Of a stretch of DNA of 6,752 nucleotides, positions 1 to 5,907 are shown piece by piece. The stretch lies in assembly GCA_027026055.1 (NCBI GenBank), contig JALVPA010000044.1, positions 1 through 6,752 on the forward strand, in the 5' to 3' direction. The DNA is from Campylobacteraceae bacterium (GTDB taxonomy: Bacteria; Campylobacterota; Campylobacteria; Campylobacterales; Sulfurovaceae). The position numbers were made by a program, and so were the translations under genes. Every line of letters begins with the position of its first letter. The stretch's first letter is position 1. The notes beneath the pieces were generated by a model, which saw only the letters and a program-made list of their open reading frames with translations, had not been told where the DNA came from and made no database searches.

Positions 1-971
1 CTATGGCGGATAGTTTGATACAAAAGGCGAAAAATGCGGGATTGACGCCGATTCCTGCGGATAAATCCGCACTACAAAAGCTGATCGACCCCAAAGGGAT
101 TGTCACACCCGAACGCGTAGCGTTGGGAAAAAAACTCTATTTCGATCCCAGACTCTCCAAAAGCGGTCTTATTTCGTGCAATACCTGTCATAATTTGGCT
201 GCAGGCGGTGTAGACGGCGTACCGGCAGCCATCGGTCACAAATGGACGGCGAATCCGCACCATCTGAATTCGCCGACAGTCTATAATGCGGTGTTTGCTT
301 CTCGCCAGTTTTGGGACGGACGTAGCCCCGATCTCGAAGATCAAGCCAAAGGACCGATCCAGGCAGCACCCGAGATGGCGGCAAAACCCGAATTGGTAGA
401 AAAGCGTGTCGCTTCGATCCCCGCCTATGTCGAAGAGATCAAAAAAGCGTGGGGTAAAGAGGCAAAAGCCGACTTCGAGACGATTACCAAATCGATCGGT
501 ATTTTTGAACGTACGTTGGTGACGCCTTCACGTTTCGACGCTTTTTTGGAAGGGGACGAAAAGGCATTGAGCAAAGAGGAGAAGGAAGGGTTGGCGCTCT
601 TTATCGACAAAGGATGTGCGGGATGTCATACGGGTGTAGCGCTTGGCGGCGGTATGCAGCCTTTCCCGGTGGCAAAACCTTACAAATATGCGAATGTAGG
701 CGATTTTAAAGGCGATAAAAACGGTATGGTCAAAACTCCTACGTTGCGCAATATTGTCGAGACAGCTCCTTATTTTCACAACGGTGCGATTTGGTCGTTA
801 AAAGAAGCAGTGCTGGAGATGGGACGTACGCAACTCGGTACGGAGATCTCCGATGCCGACGCGCAAAAAATCGTTGCGTTTCTTAAAAGTTTGACGGGGA
901 AAAAACCCGAAATCCTCTATCCGCAGCTTCCCGCGATGACGGAGAAGACCCCGCGCCCGGATACGGACTAA
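1..971 (+). CDS. Di-heme cytochrome c peroxidase (MauG/CcpA family), 5'-truncated by the window
   Basis: Periplasmic bacterial cytochrome c peroxidase, which reduces H2O2 to water using electrons from small c-type cytochromes. Numbering from the ATG at 3, the first heme motif is CNTCH (residues 59-63) and the second CAGCH (205-209). Other family residues are in place: H79 (16 residues after the first heme His, as in the Pseudomonas enzyme's distal ligand), W104 in FWDGR between the hemes, E124 in the catalytic loop (APEM), H259 in YFHNG, and M273 (LEMGRTQLG) as probable ligand of the high-potential heme. The C-terminus is complete, ending at TAA 969-971. The frame is open to the left edge and the Met at position 3 has no room for a ribosome site. 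The protein as seen lacks the secretion signal this family needs, so this Met probably lies near the signal-peptidase site and the true start is upstream. No operon partner follows; a hairpin and repeats do. The family assignment is very secure; the 5' limit is not visible. Confidence 0.96.
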   Translation, partial: MADSLIQKAKNAGLTPIPADKSALQKLIDPKGIVTPERVALGKKLYFDPRLSKSGLISCNTCHNLAAGGVDGVPAAIGHKWTANPHHLNSPTVYNAVFASRQFWDGRSPDLEDQAKGPIQAAPEMAAKPELVEKRVASIPAYVEEIKKAWGKEAKADFETITKSIGIFERTLVTPSRFDAFLEGDEKALSKEEKEGLALFIDKGCAGCHTGVALGGGMQPFPVAKPYKYANVGDFKGDKNGMVKTPTLRNIVETAPYFHNGAIWSLKEAVLEMGRTQLGTEISDADAQKIVAFLKSLTGKKPEILYPQLPAMTEKTPRPDTD

Positions 972-996
972 AAACGGCGACGGAAGTCGCGCGTTT
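972..996 (+). terminator. Hairpin terminator after the peroxidase gene
   Basis: The hairpin starts right after the stop codon. AAACG (972-976) and GCGAC (977-981) pair with GTCGC (986-990) and CGTTT (992-996), around a GGAA tetraloop (982-985), with one bulged G at 991. That gives ten base pairs with an A/T-rich base. The T run is short (TTTAAAT), so termination strength is uncertain, but position and stem fit a rho-independent terminator. Confidence 0.65.
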
Positions 997-997
997 A

Positions 998-1077
998 AAT
1001 GAGGAATGAAGAATGAGTAATGAGGAACCGAAGAGGGTAGAGGGTAGAGTGAAGAGTGAATAGTGAAGGGTGAAGAG
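998..1077. repeat. Degenerate 7-bp tandem repeat block 1 (about 11 units)
   Basis: Read in steps of seven from 998, the units are AATGAGG, AATGAAG, AATGAGT, AATGAGG, AACCGAA, GAGGGTA, GAGGGTA, GAGTGAA, GAGTGAA, TAGTGAA and GGGTGAA, then GAG. All are purine-rich variants of one heptamer (roughly GARTGAA in shifted phase). The plus strand is almost free of C. It resembles the short tandemly repeated repetitive (STRR) heptamers known from cyanobacteria and other bacteria. No open frame or ribosome site suggests coding. The block runs into GAGATTCGGT (1075-1084) and a T6 tract (1088-1093), a pattern repeated at 1208-1230. Confidence 0.8.
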
Positions 1078-1107
1078 ATTCGGTGTGTTTTTTGAACGAG
1101 TGATTTT

Positions 1108-1155
1108 GGAGGCGGGGTTTTAACCCCGCATTTGCGGGACTGAAGCCCTACCTCC
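1108..1155. repeat. REP-like palindromic element between heptamer blocks
   Basis: A 48-bp element bounded by GGAGG (1108-1112) and its complement CCTCC (1151-1155). Inside is the perfect hairpin GCGGGGTT-TT-AACCCCGC (1112-1129). A competing hairpin CCCGC-ATTT-GCGGG (1125-1138) shares the CCCGC arm, so only one can form at a time. The minus strand carries GTAG (1151-1148) directly before its GC-rich palindrome, and the plus strand carries GGAG. Such tetranucleotides before a hairpin are typical of REP sequences mobilised by RAYT (TnpA-REP) transposases. No RAYT gene is in the window. The dyads are seen directly; the REP identity is inferred. Confidence 0.6.
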
Positions 1156-1160
1156 CTACT

Positions 1161-1248
1161 GAAGAAATAAAGAATGAAAAATCGAAGAGTGATGAGTGAA
1201 GAGTGATGAGATTCGGTATCTTTTTTTGAATAAGGAATGAGGAACCGA
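1161..1248. repeat. Degenerate 7-bp tandem repeat block 2
   Basis: From 1161 the units are GAAGAAA, TAAAGAA, TGAAAAA, TCGAAGA, GTGATGA, GTGAAGA and GTGATGA. Then comes GATTCGGT, a T7 tract (1221-1227), and three more units GAATAAG, GAATGAG and GAACCGA (1228-1248). It repeats landmarks of block 1: GAGATTCGGT followed after three bases by a T tract and GAA (1075-1096 and 1208-1230), and AATGAGGAACCGA (1019-1031 and 1236-1248). Blocks 1 and 2 are therefore diverged copies of one composite unit with the REP-like element between them. Confidence 0.75.
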
Positions 1249-1256
1249 GGTGGTGG

Positions 1257-1277
1257 GTGCGAAATCTCGCACTTTTT
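1257..1277 (+). terminator. Terminator-like hairpin with T5 tail
   Basis: GTGCGA (1257-1262), loop AATC, TCGCAC (1267-1272), then TTTTT (1273-1277): a perfect 6-bp stem with a plus-strand T run. It faces plus-strand transcription, yet the nearest plus-strand gene ends nearly 290 bases upstream and already has a hairpin. It may be a second barrier that protects the convergent minus-strand gene ending at 1300, or simply part of the repeat array. On the minus strand the same stem lacks a T run. Confidence 0.45.
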
Positions 1278-1299
1278 GAATGAAACGTTTCGGTCGGTT

Positions 1300-1731
1300 C
1301 TATGAATATAAGTTGCGGTGTTCTACCATCGCACAGAGGTTTTGCACTACTTTCATCCCCGCATTTTTCGCCTTTTGCGCCGCTTCGTTGTTGACCAATC
1401 CCAGTTGCCCCCAAAAGACCTTGACATCGCCACGTTCGATACATGCGTCCGCAATGGCGTCGAAAGCGGCAGGTTTCCGAAAGATATCGACCATATCGAC
1501 GCGTTCGGGAATCTCCGCAAGCGAACGATAGACCTTTTCTCCCAAAATGGTGTCTCCTTTGGGATAGACGGGGATGATTTTATACCCGACGTTTTGCAAA
1601 TAAGCCGCGACTCGGTGGCTAGCTTTACTCTCGTCCGGCGAGAGACCGATGACGGCGATGGTTTTGACCGTATCGAAAATCTCTTTGATCTCTTCTTTGT
1701 TGCTATTGACGGTGGGAAATTCGCATTCCAT
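1300..1731 (-). CDS. CoA-binding domain protein, YccU family
   Basis: A small soluble protein of 143 residues with one Rossmann-like CoA-binding domain (CoA_binding_2), the length usual for the family. Recognisable segments are IAVIGLSPD (25-33) as the nucleotide-binding strand and loop, ASHRVAAYL (37-45), IIPVYPKG (52-59) followed by LGEKVYRSLAEIP (63-75), VDMVDIFRKP (78-87), VFWGQLGLVNNEAA (105-118) and NLCAMVEH (131-138). E. coli YccU shows the same order of motifs. The cellular role of this family is not established; CoA or acyl-CoA binding is inferred from homology. The start ATG (1731-1729) has AAGGAT seven bases upstream on the minus strand. It is divergent from ilvA over 52 bp, so the two may share regulation. 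Downstream there is only repeat sequence and no clear minus-strand terminator. Confidence 0.93.
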   Translation of the reverse strand: MECEFPTVNSNKEEIKEIFDTVKTIAVIGLSPDESKASHRVAAYLQNVGYKIIPVYPKGDTILGEKVYRSLAEIPERVDMVDIFRKPAAFDAIADACIERGDVKVFWGQLGLVNNEAAQKAKNAGMKVVQNLCAMVEHRNLYS

Positions 1732-1783
1732 GCTTTATCCTTACTTTCGATATAATTTTGACAATTATTACGCAGGATGACTA
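1732..1783. promoter_or_regulatory. Divergent promoter region between the CoA-binding gene and ilvA
   Basis: This 52-bp AT-rich gap must carry promoters for both directions. On the plus strand, TATAAT (1751-1756) is a perfect -10 box placed about 27 bases before the ilvA ATG, with no good -35, as is common in Campylobacterota. On the minus strand, TAATAAT (1770-1764) is a possible -10 for the CoA-binding gene. A perfect dyad ATAATT-TTGAC-AATTAT (1752-1768) overlaps both. The ilvA ribosome site is AGGA (1774-1777), six bases before the ATG. The boxes are seen by eye; activity is inferred. Confidence 0.55.
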
Positions 1784-2995
1784 ATGGTGGACTTAAACGG
1801 GATTTTAAAAGCGAACGAAAGGCTCGAAGGGGTGGTACATCATACCCCCTTTTCTTATGCGCCAATACTCAGCGAGATGAGCGGATATCGCGTCTATCTT
1901 AAAAAAGAGAATCTTCAGCACACCGGCGCTTTTAAACTTCGCGGCGCATTCAATCGTATTGCGGCGCTTAAAGAGGAAGGCTACGACGGCGGTGTCGTGG
2001 CGGCGAGTGCGGGCAATCATGCACAAGGTGTGGCGTTTTCCGCCACTCATTTCGGATTGGATGCGACGATTGTAATGCCCGAATCGACACCGTTGACAAA
2101 GATTCAGGGGGTGGAGCGTTATGGAGCAAAAGTGGTTTTGCATGGCGCCAATTATGACGAAGCCTATGCTTATGCGCTCGACTATGCGAAAGAAAAAAAC
2201 GCCGCATTTGTGCATCCTTTTACCGACGACGAGGTGATAGCAGGGCAAGGTACCGTGGCGCTGGAGATGCTTGATACGGTTAAAGATCTCGATGCGATCG
2301 TCGTACCCGTCGGGGGCGGCGGTTTGATTGCGGGGATGGCGACGGCGGCAAAAGCGATCAATCCCGATATTAAGGTTGTTGCCGTCTCCGCCGAAGGTGC
2401 GCCCGCGATGCGACTCTCCTACGAATCGAAAAAAGCGATCGATACGATCGACGTGCGCACCATTGCGGACGGAATAGCGGTGAGAGACACTTCGGAAAAG
2501 ACGTTGGCGTATATCTTGAAATACGTCGACGATTTCATTGGGGTGTGCGACGACGAAATCGCCTCTGCGATTTTATTTTTGTTGGAGCGTCAAAAGGTGC
2601 TGGTCGAAGGTGCGGGCGCGGTCGGCGTGGCGGCATTGATGCACGGCAAGATACGCTTACCCGAAAAGAGCAAAGTAGGGATCGTACTTAGCGGAGGCAA
2701 TATCGACGTAACGATGCTTTCGCTCATTATCGAAAAAGGTTTGGTCAAAACGGCACGTAAGATGAAACTGCGCGTTTTGCTTGTGGACAAACCGGGCGCA
2801 TTACACGCTTTTACAAAAATTCTTAGAGATGTAGGTGCCAATATTGTTCAGATCGGTTATGATCGTACCTCGACCGATTTGGAGTTCGGCGACGCGCATG
2901 TGAGCGTTGCGTTGGAGACCAAAGGAGATGCGCACCAAGAGGAGATTCGTCGAAAGCTCAAAGAGGGCGGATTTTCGTTTGAGGAAGAACATTAG
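1784..2995 (+). CDS. ilvA: Threonine deaminase (threonine ammonia-lyase), single ACT domain form
   Basis: PLP enzyme of the cytoplasm that converts threonine to 2-oxobutanoate and ammonia, the first committed step towards isoleucine. The protein has 403 residues. The PLP domain (about 1-320) shows the Schiff-base lysine K51 in GAFKLRGAFN, SAGNHAQG (75-82), the phosphate-binding glycine loop VGGGGLIAG (176-184) and SGGN (303-306). A C-terminal ACT regulatory domain follows (about 327-403, with DKPGALHAFTKIL near 335-347). One ACT domain and this length match the short IlvA type used in Campylobacterota rather than the two-ACT E. coli IlvA of over 500 residues. Feedback by isoleucine through the ACT domain is likely but not visible. 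It is functionally linked to ilvB/ilvN 1.2 kb downstream. The start ATG has AGGA at 1774-1777; a GTG directly follows the ATG. The stop codon TAG (2993-2995) lies inside the first unit of a 7-bp repeat. Confidence 0.96.
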   Translation: MVDLNGILKANERLEGVVHHTPFSYAPILSEMSGYRVYLKKENLQHTGAFKLRGAFNRIAALKEEGYDGGVVAASAGNHAQGVAFSATHFGLDATIVMPESTPLTKIQGVERYGAKVVLHGANYDEAYAYALDYAKEKNAAFVHPFTDDEVIAGQGTVALEMLDTVKDLDAIVVPVGGGGLIAGMATAAKAINPDIKVVAVSAEGAPAMRLSYESKKAIDTIDVRTIADGIAVRDTSEKTLAYILKYVDDFIGVCDDEIASAILFLLERQKVLVEGAGAVGVAALMHGKIRLPEKSKVGIVLSGGNIDVTMLSLIIEKGLVKTARKMKLRVLLVDKPGALHAFTKILRDVGANIVQIGYDRTSTDLEFGDAHVSVALETKGDAHQEEIRRKLKEGGFSFEEEH

Positions 2996-3032
2996 AAATT
3001 AGAAATTGGGAATTGGGAATTGGGGGTTGTAG
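2991..3032. repeat. 7-bp tandem repeat spanning the ilvA-ppx junction
   Basis: Six units in steps of seven: ATTAGAA twice, ATTGGGA twice, ATTGGGG, and a degenerate GTTGTAG. The array covers the ilvA stop codon (TAG 2993-2995) and ends four bases before the ppx start, so it makes up nearly all of the intergenic gap. It has the same 7-bp period as the blocks at 998-1248 but a different consensus. Its G-rich units (GGGGG at 3021-3025, AGGG at 3031-3034) are the only ribosome-site candidates for the next gene. Confidence 0.8.
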
Positions 3033-3035
3033 GGT

Positions 3036-3938
3036 TTGGTAGCGATTGATTTGGGATCTAATACGGTGCGTGTGGTGGAGTTCGATTGTCTTAGAGAGAT
3101 TGTGACGGCAGAGTACGAAAAGATTGTCAAAACCGCCGACATGCTCGAATCGACGGGGGTGATCGACCATAAAGCGGTCGATCGTATTATTTATGCGATT
3201 CGAGAAGCGCAGTATAAGATCGATTTTGCCGGACAGCCCTTAGTAGCGGTGGCGACGGAGGCATTGCGTAGAGCGAAAAACAAAAAGACGGTTATTGAAC
3301 GTATCGCCCGAGAAACCGGTGTACAATTTGAGATTATCGACGGAGAAAAGGAGGCGACACTCACGCTTAAAGCGGTGCGTTTTCGTCTTTCGAAGTTACA
3401 TTTGGCTGCGCGTTCGTTTGTCCTTGTCGATATCGGCGGAGGATCTACGGAGATTGTTTACGATTATGAAGGCGGGCAGGTAATTTCAAAAAGTTTTCCC
3501 GTAGGGATTGTGACCGCTGCACAGCAGTACCCCGTTTTGGAGGAATTGGATAGGGCGCTTACGAGGATGATGTTGCCGATGCGGATGTTTGCGGCGGAGA
3601 TGCATGCGACTTACGGTACGACGGAGCGTTATATCGCCACGGCGGGCACGCCTACGACGGTGGCGGCGATGAAGCGGGGGCTTACCTATGCGACCTACGA
3701 TGCCAAAAAAATAAACGGCACGACATTGACCAAAGAAGAATTGCCTCGTTTTTTGGAACGTTTGCTAAAGATGACTCCCGAAAAACGCGAAGAGACCGTC
3801 GGTATGGGCAGGGGCGATTTGATAGCGGCGGGAATCTTGATTTTCGAAAAACTTTTTGAAATCGTCGAACATGATCGATGTATCGTTGTTAACGACGGTT
3901 TACGAGAAGGGGTGGCACTCGAAGCGTGCGGCAAGTAA
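3036..3938 (+). CDS. ppx: Ppx/GppA family phosphatase, single-domain form
   Basis: Member of the ASKHA-fold Ppx/GppA family, which hydrolyses polyphosphate or converts pppGpp to ppGpp; the sequence alone does not separate the two. The 300 residues form one complete Ppx-GppA domain: AIDLGSNTVRVV (3-14, phosphate-1 loop), VATEALRRAKN (72-82), IDGEKEA (101-107, with the conserved glutamate region), VLVDIGGGSTEIV (129-141, phosphate-2), FPVGIVTAA (154-162), ATAGTPTTVAAM (201-212), GRGDLIAAGI (258-267) and NDGLREGVALE (286-296). The C-terminal HD-like domain found in the roughly 500-residue E. coli enzymes is absent. The start is TTG at 3036: an in-frame TAG at 3030-3032 excludes anything longer, and the next start would cut into the first motif. 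Ribosome-site candidates lie in the preceding repeat and are poorly spaced. It is probably co-transcribed with ilvA, only 40 bases apart. Confidence 0.92.
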   Translation: MVAIDLGSNTVRVVEFDCLREIVTAEYEKIVKTADMLESTGVIDHKAVDRIIYAIREAQYKIDFAGQPLVAVATEALRRAKNKKTVIERIARETGVQFEIIDGEKEATLTLKAVRFRLSKLHLAARSFVLVDIGGGSTEIVYDYEGGQVISKSFPVGIVTAAQQYPVLEELDRALTRMMLPMRMFAAEMHATYGTTERYIATAGTPTTVAAMKRGLTYATYDAKKINGTTLTKEELPRFLERLLKMTPEKREETVGMGRGDLIAAGILIFEKLFEIVEHDRCIVVNDGLREGVALEACGK

Positions 3939-4062
3939 AAAACCGGAGCCGAAAGAAAAAAGAAAGAAGAAATCATTCAAGCAGAATACACACAAAAAGG
4001 CTCCGGTATCTTCGAGGTGTCAAGGGGGAAAAGCCTGCATTATCACCTCACGAAACAGTATA
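3937..4062 (-). ncRNA. Structured gap, possible minus-strand small RNA
   Basis: Two nested-free inverted repeats lie between ppx and ilvB. ACCGGAGCC (3942-3950) pairs perfectly with GGCTCCGGT (3999-4007) across a 48-base purine-rich loop. GAGGTG (4014-4019) pairs with CACCTC (4044-4049). Read on the minus strand, a -10-like TATACT (4062-4057) precedes the pair, and the outer stem runs straight into five further T (3941-3937), as a terminator would. This would give a transcript of about 115 bases. That transcript also holds an SD-like GAGGTG followed by ATG and a six-codon frame (MQAFPP, 4040-4020). Alternatively this is a plus-strand 3' structure of ppx. I recognise no known riboswitch or RNA family; the long loop and absent -35 make this tentative. 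Confidence 0.25.
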
Positions 4063-4131
4063 TCTTTTTTCCCACCGCTTTGTAGATGATTCAAATCAAG
4101 AAAAAGAAAAATTAAGTCCCCTTTGGTTACA

Positions 4132-4171
4132 TTGAGAGCAGCTCTAATAAACTTTTGCTATAATCGGGCTA
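4132..4171 (+). promoter_or_regulatory. Extended -10 promoter of the ilvB operon
   Basis: TTTTGCTATAAT (4153-4164) combines the TGN extension with a perfect TATAAT (4159-4164), predicting a transcript start near 4171 and a leader of about 27 bases. No -35 at proper distance is seen (TTGAGA at 4132-4137 is 21 bases away). A palindrome AGAGC-A-GCTCT (4135-4145) sits in the -35 region and could be an operator. The leader is too short for an attenuator with a leader peptide. Confidence 0.7.
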
Positions 4172-4183
4172 AATTTCAGACAA

Positions 4184-4188
4184 CGGAG
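4184..4188 (+). promoter_or_regulatory. Ribosome site that fixes the ilvB start
   Basis: CGGAG lies nine bases before the ATG at 4198. The in-frame GTG at 4192 is too close (three bases), and in-frame codons further up, from the TTG at 4123, include or precede the promoter. The ATG at 4198 is therefore the start. Confidence 0.75.
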
Positions 4189-4197
4189 TGTGTGACC

Positions 4198-5907
4198 ATG
4201 CAGATGAGTGGTGCGCAGATGGTGTGTGAGGCGATCATCGCCGAGGGCGTCAAGACGGTTTTCGGATACCCCGGCGGTGCGATCATGCACGTTTACGACG
4301 AGATATATAAACAGAAGTCTTTCGAACACATATTGACTCGCCACGAGCAAGCGGCGGTCCATGCGGCGGACGGCTATGCGCGTGCGACCGGCGAAGTGGG
4401 CGTGGCGATGGTAACGTCGGGACCCGGTTTTACCAATGCCGTGACGGGATTGGCGACGGCGTATATGGATTCGATTCCTTTGGTGGTCATATCGGGGCAG
4501 GTACCGTTATCTTTAATCGGAACGGACGGCTTTCAGGAGATTGATGCCGTAGGTATCTCCAGACCTTGTACCAAACACAACTTTTTGGTACGCTCTATCG
4601 AAGAGTTACCGCGTATCTTGAAAGAGGCGTTCTATTTGGCGCGTAGTGGACGCCCGGGACCGATTTTGGTCGACATCCCCAAAGATATCACGGTGGAAAC
4701 GGGCACCTTCAAATATCCCGACAGGGTGCATATCCCGACCTACAAGCCGACCTACAAAGGCAACAATCGTCAGATCGAAAAAGCCGCCGAAGCGATCAAA
4801 AAAGCCAAAAAGCCGTTGCTGTATGTCGGCGGCGGTGTGGTGCTCTCCGATGCCTATAAAGAGGTGCGCGCCTTGGCGGAAAAGACGCAGATACCCGCGG
4901 TGGAAACTTTAATGGCGCGCGGTGTCATGGGTGCAAAAAATCCGTTGCTTTTGGGTATGGTCGGGATGCACGGCAACTACGCTTCCAATATGGCGATGAG
5001 CGAGACCGACTTGATTATTGCGTTAGGTGCGCGTTTCGACGACAGGGTGACGGGTAAGCTCAGCGAATTTGCCAAGTATGCCGATATCATCCATGTCGAT
5101 ATCGACCCCGCCAATATCGCGAAACTGGTGGATGTCGACTATCCTATTGTCGGGGATGTGAAAAGGGTGCTTGAAAAGTTGTTGCCGATGATGGACGATG
5201 TCAACCCCGACCGATACCGTGCATGGAGAGAGATACTCAAACGCTACGACGAATTGCATCCGCAAAGTTATGTCGATTCGGATACCGAAATCAAGCCGCA
5301 ATGGGTGATCGAACGTCTCGGCGAATTGGTAGGCGAAGAAGCGATTATCACTTCGGACGTAGGGCAGCATCAGATGTGGGCGGCGCAACACTATCCCTTC
5401 GACAGACCGCGCCAGTGGATAAACTCCGGCGGTTTGGGAACGATGGGATTCGGCTTTCCGGCGGCGATCGGCGCCAAACGCGCCAGACCCGACAAGACGG
5501 TAATCAATATCACGGGAGACGGTTCGATTTTGATGAATGTGCAAGAGTTGGTTACGGCGGCGGAGTACGACACGCCGGTAATCAACGTGATTTTGAACAA
5601 CCGATTTCTCGGGATGGTGCGTCAGTGGCAAACCTTTTTTTACGAAAAACGCTACTCCGAAACCGACTTGAGCTTTCAGCCCGATTGGAAAGGATTGGTC
5701 GAAGCGTGCGGCGGTATAGGTTACAATGTCACGACCAAAGCGGAGTTCGACGAAGCGCTTAAAGACGCTATCGAGAAAAACAAAGTTTGTTTTATCAACG
5801 TTGCCGTTAGCCGTTTTGAGAATGTGTTGCCGATGGTGCCAGCGGGTGGAGCGCTCTTTAACATGATGTTGCCGCCCAAGATAGAAAACGACAAGGAGGA
5901 ACGATAA
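4198..5907 (+). CDS. ilvB: Acetolactate synthase (acetohydroxyacid synthase) large, catalytic subunit
   Basis: ThDP-, FAD- and Mg-dependent enzyme of the cytoplasm. It condenses two pyruvates to 2-acetolactate (valine, leucine) or pyruvate with 2-oxobutanoate to 2-aceto-2-hydroxybutanoate (isoleucine). The 569 residues carry three domains: an N-terminal ThDP domain (about 1-165) with FGYPGGAIM (22-30) and the catalytic glutamate E50 in TRHEQAAVHAADGYAR; a central FAD domain (about 190-330) with GARFDDRVTGK (277-287); and a C-terminal ThDP domain with the metal motif GDGS (440-443) to NN (467-468). The conserved VRQWQ (474-478) lines the channel targeted by sulfonylurea herbicides. Length and motifs are normal, with nothing missing. 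The stop TAA (5905-5907) shares one base with the ATG of ilvN, which ties production of the two subunits together. The substrate 2-oxobutanoate comes from IlvA, encoded upstream. Confidence 0.97.
   Translation: MQMSGAQMVCEAIIAEGVKTVFGYPGGAIMHVYDEIYKQKSFEHILTRHEQAAVHAADGYARATGEVGVAMVTSGPGFTNAVTGLATAYMDSIPLVVISGQVPLSLIGTDGFQEIDAVGISRPCTKHNFLVRSIEELPRILKEAFYLARSGRPGPILVDIPKDITVETGTFKYPDRVHIPTYKPTYKGNNRQIEKAAEAIKKAKKPLLYVGGGVVLSDAYKEVRALAEKTQIPAVETLMARGVMGAKNPLLLGMVGMHGNYASNMAMSETDLIIALGARFDDRVTGKLSEFAKYADIIHVDIDPANIAKLVDVDYPIVGDVKRVLEKLLPMMDDVNPDRYRAWREILKRYDELHPQSYVDSDTEIKPQWVIERLGELVGEEAIITSDVGQHQMWAAQHYPFDRPRQWINSGGLGTMGFGFPAAIGAKRARPDKTVINITGDGSILMNVQELVTAAEYDTPVINVILNNRFLGMVRQWQTFFYEKRYSETDLSFQPDWKGLVEACGGIGYNVTTKAEFDEALKDAIEKNKVCFINVAVSRFENVLPMVPAGGALFNMMLPPKIENDKEER
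5893..5900 (+). promoter_or_regulatory. Strong ribosome site for ilvN inside the ilvB end
   Basis: AAGGAGGA, a near-perfect match to the anti-SD, lies within the last ilvB codons and six bases before the ilvN ATG (5907). It is the strongest ribosome site in the window and suits reinitiation at the TAATG overlap. Confidence 0.75.

Noticed and set aside
3..5. ATG at position 3 as the true start of the peroxidase
   Set aside because: The frame is open to the window edge and a periplasmic c-type protein needs a signal peptide, which is missing from this Met; the gene is more likely cut by the window.
998..1248. CRISPR array
   Set aside because: The repeats are contiguous 7-bp units without spacers of constant length, and no cas gene is present.
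1282..1291. Palindrome GAAACGTTTC after the minus-strand gene as a terminator
   Set aside because: A 10-bp self-complementary site has no loop or T run on the minus strand and can easily arise by chance.
1318..1755. Plus-strand 145-codon frame
   Set aside because: It is antisense to the clearly recognisable CoA-binding protein gene and has no family motif.
4086..4115. Leader-peptide attenuator for ilvB (frame MIQIKKKKN)
   Set aside because: It lies upstream of the predicted transcript start, is Lys-rich with only two Ile, and has no convincing ribosome site or following terminator.
3856..4135. Plus-strand frames reading through the ppx-ilvB gap
   Set aside because: They are low-complexity Lys/Arg-rich translations of the purine-rich loop, start inside ppx in another frame or lack a ribosome site, and show no family features.
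4123..4197. Longer ilvB starting at TTG 4123
   Set aside because: The extra 25 residues do not resemble the family N-terminus, and the stretch contains the promoter and the ribosome site for the ATG at 4198.
5023..5631. Minus-strand 202-codon frame
   Set aside because: It is antisense to conserved ilvB sequence, its translation is rich in His/Arg as expected for a shadow frame, and no motif is seen.
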